From the NCBI GenBank assembly GCA_002478265.1, contig DLNC01000016.1, forward strand, positions 1 through 37,985: a DNA stretch of 37,985 nt, read 5' to 3'. The notes beneath the pieces are model-generated. The model was not told the origin of the DNA, searched no databases, and was given only the letters and a program-made list of their open reading frames with translations. Each line of letters starts with the position of its first letter. Positions within the stretch are counted from its first letter, which is position 1. The DNA comes from Syntrophaceae bacterium UBA7520. GTDB taxonomy: Bacteria; Desulfobacterota; Syntrophia; Syntrophales; Smithellaceae. Shown here piece after piece: positions 1-5,872 of the stretch. A program made the position numbers and the translations under genes.

Positions 1-28
1 CACAACTTTTGTTTATATCTCAGATAGT

Positions 29-1537
29 ATGAAACAAAACCACAATGACATTTCTCCCGAGATGCCATATAAACTAATAAACAGTATCCTGCAATTTAGC
101 CCAACGCCAGTTTCAGTTTTTGACTTACAAGGGCGCTTTTTAATAGTCAGTGATTCCTATGCTATCGCGCTTGGAAAAACGAAAGATGAAATCATCGGCA
201 AAACCTTCGCGGATTTGTTTACGCCAGAATTGGTTGCGAACTTCACACAAAGATTAGAGCGGTTGCGCCAGACTCAGTCTGTGATGAACGTTGAGGATGT
301 CATACTCATTGAGAATACCCCGCACACGTTCATGACCACACTTTTTCCACTATTTAATGCCAGCCGCCAACACTTCGCCAATTGTGGCATAGCCGTAGAC
401 ATCACCGAGCGCAAGTGGGCAGAAAGAGAATTACAAAATCAACTGAAACGCCTTGAAGCCCTGAGAGAAATAGATATTGCCATTGTTGGCACAACCAACT
501 TATCATTAACGCTCAAAACCGTCCTTGAACAAGTCATAAATACTCTTTCAGTGGACGCGGCAGATATACTTTTGTTGAATCCACATTCAAATGTCTTGGA
601 GTTTGCGGCAGGGCGCGGTTTTCGAAACACGAAAATAGAAAAAACCCAACTGCGTCTTGGTCAGGGATATGCGGGACGCGCTGCACTGGAGCAAAAAGCG
701 GTTTTGATACCAGACTTGACGAACCTGCAAGAGCCATTTCTTCGGGCATCTCTCATAGAAGGTGAAAATTTTATATTTTTCTGCGCTGTCCCATTGATTG
801 CGCAAGGAAATTTGATTGGCACACTTGAAATTTTTCACCGTGCGCCGCTTAATCCCAACCAGAATTGGATGGATTTTCTTGATTCTCTTGCTGGACAAGC
901 CTCTATTGCTATTGAAAACTCTCGTCTTTTCAACGACCTGAAACGCTCAAATATGAACCTGCTCTTTGCTTATGACACAACCATTGAAGGCTGGTCAAAG
1001 GCTTTGGATTTACGCGACAAAGAAACTGAAGGGCACACTTTGCGGGTGACCGAAATGACCGTTACGCTTGCTCGAAATGCAGGCATATCAGAGAGCGAAA
1101 TTGTGCATATCAGGCGGGGAGCGTTATTGCACGATATTGGAAAAATGGGCGTGCCTGACGCGATTCTACTCAAGCCAGATAAATTAACAGACGAAGAATG
1201 GCTTATCATGCGCAAGCACCCTACTTTTGCTTACGAGTTGCTTTATCCAATTGAGTATCTCAGACCCGCCCTTTCAATTCCATACTCGCATCACGAAAAA
1301 TGGGATGGGACGGGCTATCCACAAGGGCTAAAGGGTGAACAAATTCCTCTGCCTGCTCGTTTGTTTGCGGTTGTAGATGTCTGGGACGCGCTATCGAATG
1401 ACCGCCCGTATCGAAAAGCGTGGTCGCAGGAATTGGTCGCTAAGCATATCCACGAACAATCAGGAACGCACTTCGACCCGCAAGCCGTAGAGTTATTTCT
1501 GCAAGTATTGAGTCGTGATGAACCAAAAGCGGGCTAA
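29..1537 (+). CDS. PAS-GAF-HD-GYP sensor phosphodiesterase (integron cassette gene)
   Basis: The protein (502 aa) is a predicted cytosolic signalling enzyme that would hydrolyse cyclic di-GMP. An N-terminal PAS domain (about residues 15-130, ending in the DITERK-like motif) is followed by a GAF domain (about 145-300) and an HD-GYP domain (about 320-490). The HD pair is seen in LLHDIGKMGVPD (near residue 367), followed by HHEKWDGTGYPQG (near 423-433), so the catalytic motifs are intact. No membrane segment is seen, so the PAS and GAF domains should sense an internal ligand. The TAA stop lies inside the first attC-like site, a common arrangement in gene cassettes. No promoter or strong ribosome site is visible in the 28 bases upstream; expression may come from outside the window. 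Domain assignment is firm; in vivo activity is inferred. Confidence 0.9.
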   Translation: MKQNHNDISPEMPYKLINSILQFSPTPVSVFDLQGRFLIVSDSYAIALGKTKDEIIGKTFADLFTPELVANFTQRLERLRQTQSVMNVEDVILIENTPHTFMTTLFPLFNASRQHFANCGIAVDITERKWAERELQNQLKRLEALREIDIAIVGTTNLSLTLKTVLEQVINTLSVDAADILLLNPHSNVLEFAAGRGFRNTKIEKTQLRLGQGYAGRAALEQKAVLIPDLTNLQEPFLRASLIEGENFIFFCAVPLIAQGNLIGTLEIFHRAPLNPNQNWMDFLDSLAGQASIAIENSRLFNDLKRSNMNLLFAYDTTIEGWSKALDLRDKETEGHTLRVTEMTVTLARNAGISESEIVHIRRGALLHDIGKMGVPDAILLKPDKLTDEEWLIMRKHPTFAYELLYPIEYLRPALSIPYSHHEKWDGTGYPQGLKGEQIPLPARLFAVVDVWDALSNDRPYRKAWSQELVAKHIHEQSGTHFDPQAVELFLQVLSRDEPKAG

Positions 1538-1661
1538 CAAAGCGTGCAGCGGACGTGTGGGATTCCGCCGCATTTTCAAGCATTTTTCTGTCTTCGGGCT
1601 TTTTCTACTCTTGGAGTTTTATCTCGTCCCACCCACACGCCGCTAACGCAAACCGTTAGGC
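1532..1661 (+). other. attC-like recombination site 1
   Basis: A 130-base imperfect palindrome follows the HD-GYP gene. Its outer boxes are GGCTAAC (1532-1538) and GTTAGGC (1655-1661), the form expected of R'' and R' core sites with the G/TT crossover. The flanking arms pair: AGCGGACGTGTGGGA near 1548-1562 with TCCCACCCACACGCCGCT near 1627-1644, with unpaired extra bases as in real attC sites. The centre is a long non-pairing loop, making this the longest site of the array. No protein ORF of note lies inside. Confidence 0.72.
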
Positions 1662-1688
1662 GTTTCGTGGCACAATAAGAAAACGCAC

Positions 1689-1729
1689 TTGACTAAATGA
1701 GTAAATCGGTGTATCTTCTTTGTAGATAC
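1689..1729 (+). promoter_or_regulatory. mazEF promoter and palindromic operator
   Basis: TTGACT (1689-1694) and TATCTT (1712-1717) are 17 bases apart, a sigma-70-like promoter within the cassette. A palindrome with arms GTATCT (1711-1716) and AGATAC (1724-1729), separated by 7 bases, covers the -10 box. MazE-type antitoxins bind such sites to repress their own operon, so this is a likely autoregulatory operator. Confidence 0.55.
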
Positions 1730-1745
1730 GGAAAGGAGAATTCCT

Positions 1746-1988
1746 ATGCTCACAAAAGTGCAGAAATGGGGCAATAGCCTTGCTTTACGAATACCTAGGG
1801 CTTTTGCTCAGGATGCTCAGTTAGAAAACGACTCGTTAGTCGAAATTAGCCTGGTTGAAGGTCAGATTATCGTTACGCCTGTCGAAGCTCCAAGTTGGAC
1901 CCTGGAGGAATTATTAGCCGGTATCAATAAAAAGAATATTCATCGCGAAGTCGATACTGGTTCTGCAGTTGGAAACGAAGTCTGGTGA
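1746..1988 (+). CDS. mazE: MazE/AbrB-type antitoxin
   Basis: The 80-aa protein is a MazE-like antitoxin. Its N-terminal half has the swapped-hairpin AbrB DNA-binding fold signature (KVQKWGNSLALRIP, residues 4-17), and the acidic, likely disordered C-terminal half would wrap around the toxin. An AAGGAG ribosome site sits just upstream of the ATG. The gene ends three bases before the toxin start, so the two are co-translated. A promoter and palindrome directly upstream suggest autorepression. It lies alone with mazF between two attC-like sites, so the pair travels as one cassette. Size and order (antitoxin first) match the family. Confidence 0.88.
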   Translation: MLTKVQKWGNSLALRIPRAFAQDAQLENDSLVEISLVEGQIIVTPVEAPSWTLEELLAGINKKNIHREVDTGSAVGNEVW

Positions 1989-1991
1989 TCT

Positions 1992-2342
1992 GTGGCTTAT
2001 ATTCCTCAAAGTGGTGACATCGTCTGGATTACCTTCAATCCACAAGCAGGGCACGAGCAGGCGGGTCGTCGCCCTGCTTTAGTTTTATCCCCCGCTGTCT
2101 ATAATGGAAAGGTTGGTTTAGCGATCCTTTGTCCGATTACCAGTCAGATCAAAGGATATCCTTTTGAAGTCGTAATTCCGGACGGCTTGGAAATCAGTGG
2201 AGCAATACTATCTGACCAAGTGAAGAGTCTGGATTGGAAAGCCAGGAAAGCAGAATTTAGCTGTAAGTTGCCTTCTCAAACTTTTAATGATGTTGTACAA
2301 AAGCTAAGCACACTAATCCGCCAGCAGATTCAAAATGGGTAG
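1992..2342 (+). CDS. mazF: MazF-type mRNA endoribonuclease toxin
   Basis: The 116-aa protein matches the MazF/PemK family, ribosome-independent endoribonucleases that cut mRNA at short motifs. Family signatures visible are GDIVWITFNPQ near the N-terminus, the conserved GRRPALVLSP segment (about residues 25-34) supplying the catalytic arginine, and the CPITSQIKGYPFEV strand-loop that follows. The start is a GTG at 1992, three bases after the antitoxin stop, in line with translational coupling that keeps toxin below antitoxin. Length is normal (110-120 aa), with no frameshift, so the toxin appears intact. The target motif cannot be read from sequence. Confidence 0.92.
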   Translation: MAYIPQSGDIVWITFNPQAGHEQAGRRPALVLSPAVYNGKVGLAILCPITSQIKGYPFEVVIPDGLEISGAILSDQVKSLDWKARKAEFSCKLPSQTFNDVVQKLSTLIRQQIQNG

Positions 2343-2360
2343 TCTTGCAAATGCAAAAAC

Positions 2361-2448
2361 GCCCAACATTACTTCCAGCCGACCGCCTTACACACAGGTT
2401 TTTCAAGGTGCTTTCCAGAACGGCGGCGGCTGAAGCTAGCGTTTATGC
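2361..2448 (+). other. attC-like recombination site 2
   Basis: This 88-base site follows mazF. The left box GCCCAAC (2361-2367) is a perfect R'' match. The right box is GTTTATGC (2441-2448), a degenerate R'. Inner arms CTTCCAGCCGACCGCC (2372-2387) and GGCGGCGGCTGAAG (2422-2435) are complementary apart from extra-helical bases on one side, the asymmetry that integron integrases use to choose the strand. The TTTATGC after the crossover resembles the complement of the GCATAAC box ending the next cassette, as expected if both ends came from one circular cassette. Confidence 0.75.
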
Positions 2449-2467
2449 TTAAAAGAATGGATGGATA

Positions 2468-2812
2468 ATGGCTTTTAGTGAGATCGAACTGAAGAGAATC
2501 GAGAAAGAAGTTGGTGGCTTCTGCGAAAAACGGAGTCCTATTGAAATTAGAGATAAACTAAGTTTTGCGTATCGCATTAAAGCACATGACATCATTATTT
2601 ATACACTGCGTCCGCGATGGGATAATCCGAAAGAATGGATAGAAAGTGACATGGCCAAAATAAGGTACGTGCGCACTTCTAATATATGGCAGTTACTTTG
2701 GCAGCGGGCCAATGGAAAATGGGTTAGCTATGAACCCTTTCCATTAAGCAAAAATCTCAAGTCAATTATTGAAGAGATTGAAGCAGATCAATACGGTTGC
2801 TTCTTTGGATAA
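2468..2812 (+). CDS. DUF3024 family protein
   Basis: The 114-aa protein matches the DUF3024 family by its segments RPRWDNP, KIRYVRTSNIWQLLWQRA, GKWVSYEPFP and the C-terminal EADQYGCFFG. No biochemical role is established for the family that I can name. The protein is soluble, with no signal peptide or membrane segment, and rich in aromatic residues in the second half. It lies alone between two attC-like sites and is therefore a single-gene cassette. No sigma-70 promoter is evident in the 20 bases between the crossover point and the ATG, and the upstream sequence is a poor ribosome site, so it may rely on read-through from the mazEF promoter. Confidence 0.82.
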   Translation: MAFSEIELKRIEKEVGGFCEKRSPIEIRDKLSFAYRIKAHDIIIYTLRPRWDNPKEWIESDMAKIRYVRTSNIWQLLWQRANGKWVSYEPFPLSKNLKSIIEEIEADQYGCFFG

Positions 2813-2820
2813 TAAAATCC

Positions 2821-2887
2821 GCATAACCCGGCGCTACAGCCGATCGCCGCGCCAGCGGCGCTGCTCCCGGTGAGTTTTTCGTTGTGC
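2821..2887 (+). other. attC-like recombination site 3
   Basis: A 67-base site starting 8 bases after the DUF3024 stop. Outer boxes are GCATAAC (2821-2827) and GTTGTGC (2881-2887). The interior is GC-rich and self-complementary (GCCGCGCCAGCGGC around 2846-2859). The inner L boxes pair less well than in sites 2 and 4, so this call rests on the boxes, spacing and position between cassettes. Confidence 0.62.
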
Positions 2888-2910
2888 ATAAATATTCATT
2901 CAAGAATCTA

Positions 2911-2939
2911 TTGACAAAGTGTAGCCATTAGGCTACAGT
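2911..2939 (+). promoter_or_regulatory. higBA promoter with operator between -35 and -10
   Basis: TTGACA (2911-2916) is a perfect -35, followed after 17 bases by TACAGT (2934-2939). A perfect inverted repeat GTAGCC-ATTA-GGCTAC (2921-2936) fills the spacer and overlaps the -10, an ideal place for repression by the downstream helix-turn-helix antitoxin. Transcription would begin about seven bases after the -10, essentially at the toxin ATG (2946), so the message is probably leaderless. Confidence 0.7.
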
Positions 2940-2945
2940 ACTACC

Positions 2946-3236
2946 ATGATTGAAATTCGTAAAACCGAAATATTTGCTACCTGGATTGACAGCCTAGAAG
3001 ATATTAGAGGTCGTGCTCGCATACAGGCAAGAATTGAAAGACTGGCTATGGGCAATCCCGGAGATGTCAAGCCAGTTGGTGAAGGTGTTTCGGAAATGCG
3101 TATTGATCATGGTCCCGGCTATCGGGTTTATTACATCAAGCGTGAGCGTACGGTAATAATCCTGCTGGCGGGTGGAGACAAAAAGTCACAGGTAAAAGAC
3201 ATTAAAACCGCACTTCGCTTGGCAAGAAATTTGTAG
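2946..3236 (+). CDS. RelE/HigB-like toxin (Gp49-related addiction module killer)
   Basis: The 96-aa protein belongs to the RelE/ParE-superfamily branch of short addiction-module killer proteins, which usually act as ribosome-associated mRNA endonucleases. Recognisable parts are the N-terminal strand and helix (FATWIDSLED, RARIQARIERL), the GEGVSEMRID segment, the GYRVYYIKR core strand pair and the C-terminal LLAGGDKKSQVKDI motif. It precedes its antitoxin, the reverse of mazEF but typical for HigBA. No ribosome-binding purine tract lies before the ATG, and the promoter places the transcript start at or near the ATG. The pair forms one cassette between attC-like sites 3 and 4. Confidence 0.9.
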   Translation: MIEIRKTEIFATWIDSLEDIRGRARIQARIERLAMGNPGDVKPVGEGVSEMRIDHGPGYRVYYIKRERTVIILLAGGDKKSQVKDIKTALRLARNL

Positions 3237-3245
3237 GAGTTAATT

Positions 3246-3596
3246 ATGGCAAGAACAGTTACAACAAAATATGATGTATCCGAGCACCTTCGCACACCTC
3301 AGGAAATGGCAGCTTATCTGGAAATGTGCATTGAGGAATCAAAAGGTGATGCGGCCTTTATTGCAAAGGCGTTAGGAGACATTGCAAAAGCTAAAGGCAT
3401 GTCTCAGGTTGCGCGTGATGCCGGATTATCACGTGAGAGTTTATATAAAGCCCTGTCCGGTGAAAGAAGTCCGGGATTCGATACTATTCTTAAAGTAATT
3501 AGCGCTCTGGGGATAACGCTTCATGCAGAGCCCGCCCGCTCAACAAAATTAACAGCCCAACAAAAGCAATCCACCCGATCGCTGCGCTCCGGCTGA
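3246..3596 (+). CDS. HigA-like helix-turn-helix antitoxin
   Basis: The 116-aa protein is the partner antitoxin of the killer gene nine bases upstream. Residues about 50-100 form an XRE/Cro-type helix-turn-helix (MSQVARDAGLSRESLYKALS, then FDTILKVISALGI), matching the family annotated as putative addiction module antidote proteins. An AGGAG ribosome site overlaps the toxin stop. It should both neutralise the toxin and repress the operon through the palindrome at 2921-2936. The C-terminal tail (rich in K, Q, S, R) is encoded within attC-like site 4, and the TGA stop lies inside that site, so the tail is probably shaped by recombination rather than function. Confidence 0.9.
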   Translation: MARTVTTKYDVSEHLRTPQEMAAYLEMCIEESKGDAAFIAKALGDIAKAKGMSQVARDAGLSRESLYKALSGERSPGFDTILKVISALGITLHAEPARSTKLTAQQKQSTRSLRSG

Positions 3597-3610
3597 TTTC
3601 TTCGTTGGGC
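3555..3610 (+). other. attC-like recombination site 4
   Basis: This 56-base site overlaps the end of the antitoxin gene. Outer boxes GCCCAAC (3555-3561) and GTTGGGC (3604-3610) are perfect inverted complements matching the R''/R' consensus. Inner arms CAATCCACCCGA (3567-3578) and CCGGCTGATT (3589-3598) pair imperfectly, with a short GC-rich loop between. It is the most canonical site of the four and marks the visible right end of the cassette array. Confidence 0.78.
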
Positions 3611-3653
3611 GGGAACATATAAATGAATAAAGGCAATAATAAATGTTCCCGCC
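3608..3653. repeat. Inverted repeat at right edge of cassette array
   Basis: Perfect 11-base arms GGCGGGAACAT (3608-3618) and ATGTTCCCGCC (3643-3653) flank a 24-base AT-rich spacer. The left arm overlaps the last bases of attC-like site 4. Neither strand shows a T-run after the stem, so it is not a typical intrinsic terminator, although it sits between two convergent genes. Confidence 0.6.
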
Positions 3654-3660
3654 GCGTTAA

Positions 3661-4605
3661 CTATTCGAATGGATTTTCCCGGTTGAAATCCGGCGTCAGT
3701 TTATGTTCGTTTACTTCCTGAATGAAAAGATTCTTAAATCCAAGCTTTAAGGCAAAGTCCAGAACCTGCCGGTATTCCTCTTTAGTAATGCGCCGGGAGA
3801 GAAGCGGATTGTGACGCACGAGAGGTGTTGGTGAATACTGCGACATTAAACTGATCGGTATATTCAAAGATATCTCTTTCTTAATGAGCCGGAAAACTTC
3901 CCGCGAATTTTCAATTTGCCCCGGCAGCACCAGATGCCGCACAATCACGCCTCTTTTGGCCACGCCTTTTTCTATCTCCAGCTCATCTCCCACCTGGCGC
4001 ACCATTTCTTTTAACGAATCCAGCGCGAATACTGGATAACCGGGCGCGGTGGAATATTCCACAGCCACATTCTCCAGACCGTATTTGAAATCCGGCAGAT
4101 AAATTTCCACCATGCCAGCGAGCAGTTTGATCACTTCCGGATCTTCGTAGCCGCCGCAGTTATAGACAAAAGGCACTTTCAATCCCCTGGCTCGCGCCAA
4201 AGAAAGCGCTTCCATAATCAGCGGCGTCTGCGGCGTGGGCGTTACCGGCTCGACGTTATGACAGCCGCGTTTCTGCAAATCCAGCATGGCGTCCGCCAGT
4301 TGTTCCACCGTGAAGGTCTGGCCCATGGAGGTTTGCGAAATCTGATAATTTTGACAATAAATACAGCCCAGATTGCAGGAGACATGAAAAATCGTGCCCG
4401 CCCCGCAACGGCCGGACAAAGGCGGTTCCTCTCCATGGTGCGCCAGCGCGCAATCAATAATGATTTTCGCAGGGAGTTTACAATATCCCAATTCCCCACG
4501 CGTGCGATCGACTTTGCAGGCGCGCGGACACAACACGCAGTTTTCATACATTTCTTTGAGTTTGATGATTTTTTCTTCTGCGGACAGCAATGATTTTCCG
4601 TCCAA
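3661..4605 (-). CDS. PflA-related radical SAM protein (COG1313-like)
   Basis: The protein (314 aa) resembles the PflX/COG1313 group of radical SAM enzymes related to pyruvate-formate-lyase activase. The SAM/4Fe-4S motif CNLGCIYC is near residues 97-104. An N-terminal cysteine cluster (CVLCPRACKVDR) typical of the group precedes it and may hold a second iron-sulfur site. The substrate is not known for this group. The reading frame opens at a TTG (4605) with no clear ribosome site, 11 bases after the patatin-like gene; an ATG at 4551 giving a protein that starts MYENCVLC is a credible alternative. It is likely co-transcribed with the upstream patatin-like gene. Confidence 0.82.
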   Translation of the reverse strand: MDGKSLLSAEEKIIKLKEMYENCVLCPRACKVDRTRGELGYCKLPAKIIIDCALAHHGEEPPLSGRCGAGTIFHVSCNLGCIYCQNYQISQTSMGQTFTVEQLADAMLDLQKRGCHNVEPVTPTPQTPLIMEALSLARARGLKVPFVYNCGGYEDPEVIKLLAGMVEIYLPDFKYGLENVAVEYSTAPGYPVFALDSLKEMVRQVGDELEIEKGVAKRGVIVRHLVLPGQIENSREVFRLIKKEISLNIPISLMSQYSPTPLVRHNPLLSRRITKEEYRQVLDFALKLGFKNLFIQEVNEHKLTPDFNRENPFE

Positions 4606-4616
4606 AAGATTTTTAT

Positions 4617-5684
4617 TTATAATTTTTTTACCATGCTCTTGATTTTTCCCGATTCCACCAGTTCCAGAAATTCTTCGCCCAGCGGCGCGGCCAACTCCAC
4701 CGCTTTGCGCCAGTTCTGAATTCTGGTTTCCTGATCATCAATAAAGGTGAGAAAATCTTCACGCTCGGGAATTTTTTCATTAGGAAGTTTTTCGATGAAG
4801 CTTTCCGATGGGTAAACCATCAACACGTTGCCCAGCGTTTCGGCATCGGGCATGCGCTTTTTCAGGCACTTGTCCAACCAGCCGGGAATAATTCTTTCCT
4901 GATGATGGAAAAACAAAACCGTTTCGTTCGGCTGCGCGGCAAACTGATGCGCCAGATGATAATCGATCAAACCGCCGTCTCGGTAGGTGCCGCGGCGCGC
5001 GCCGTAAATATTTTTCACTCCGGCCACAACCAGAGGAATGGCGCCGGAGGCCATCACCGCGTGTTTAAAATTTATCTGATTGAGGCGCACATAAGAACCA
5101 CGGTATCCCGGCGCAAGGCAGAAAAAAGGCGGCTTGGAGCCGTCATAAAAAACGACCCGCTCGGCAAAAAGATAGATATTGTTGCGGCTCAGTAAGTTGA
5201 ACAGGAAACAAGCGGCCAGGCCGATTCTTTGGATAAACTTGGTGTCAAACGCGACCAGATGGCGCGCGCGGGCGGTAATGATCGCCAGGCGGTATTTTTT
5301 ATTATTCAGCGCGAAGGGCAGAGCGTCGTCTTCCAGATAATCGTCAATCAGATCACGGAATTTTTCCAGCACGCTTTGCGGCGTATCTTTGCGCGAATAT
5401 CTTGTGTTAACATAACCATCCAAAAGCCGCTGGTAGCTTTGCAGCGCCTGCGGCTGTGTCCACGCGGCAAAACGCCAGGCGCCGGCGGAAGCGCCGATAA
5501 GACTCACGGCGCGTGATCTTCCCAGATATCCGCCTTTGAGCATGGCCTGGTCAAAACCGCTGGCCAACAGCCAGCGCGGGCCTGTCGCCGCTCCGAAATA
5601 GGTGGAGATCGAATTTAAATTAAAGCTTCCGTCCTTGATTGCTTTATAAACATGTTTTCCGGCCTTAACTTTTAGCTGGCTCAT
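4617..5684 (-). CDS. Patatin-like phospholipase
   Basis: The 355-aa protein carries patatin-family landmarks: the nucleophile elbow GASAGAW (Ser near residue 67, form GxSxG) and the catalytic aspartate in YRDGGLIDY (near 238), together forming the Ser-Asp dyad of patatin acyl hydrolases. The segment MASGAIPLVV before the aspartate is also characteristic. No signal peptide is seen, so a cytosolic or peripheral lipid hydrolase is likely. The ATG at 5684 is preceded by AAGGA at good spacing. The gene runs in the same direction as, and close to, the following radical SAM gene. Lipid substrate and physiological role cannot be deduced. Confidence 0.83.
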   Translation of the reverse strand: MSQLKVKAGKHVYKAIKDGSFNLNSISTYFGAATGPRWLLASGFDQAMLKGGYLGRSRAVSLIGASAGAWRFAAWTQPQALQSYQRLLDGYVNTRYSRKDTPQSVLEKFRDLIDDYLEDDALPFALNNKKYRLAIITARARHLVAFDTKFIQRIGLAACFLFNLLSRNNIYLFAERVVFYDGSKPPFFCLAPGYRGSYVRLNQINFKHAVMASGAIPLVVAGVKNIYGARRGTYRDGGLIDYHLAHQFAAQPNETVLFFHHQERIIPGWLDKCLKKRMPDAETLGNVLMVYPSESFIEKLPNEKIPEREDFLTFIDDQETRIQNWRKAVELAAPLGEEFLELVESGKIKSMVKKL

Positions 5685-5788
5685 CTTGTCCTTCTTTCAC
5701 GGGTAAAGTCCTTGACACGCTATTTTTTGTCCTGTAAATAAAAATCACCTTTAGCCGAACGTCGGTGAAACATTCTTCTTGAAGCAAC

Positions 5789-5820
5789 AAGCCGCGACAA
5801 AGGAAGCGGCTTTTATCAAT
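5789..5820 (+). terminator. Hairpin with T-run in the proA leader
   Basis: Arms AAGCCGC (5789-5795) and GCGGCTT (5806-5812) flank a 10-base loop and are followed by TTTTAT on the plus strand. It lies about 55 bases before the proA start. It could be a terminator or attenuator on transcripts entering proA, or a chance hairpin; no leader peptide or alternative anti-terminator stem was recognised. Confidence 0.4.
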
Positions 5821-5872
5821 AAGCGAAAATAATGCAGGTAATTACATTTTTTCAGCGGCAAGGATATACTCC

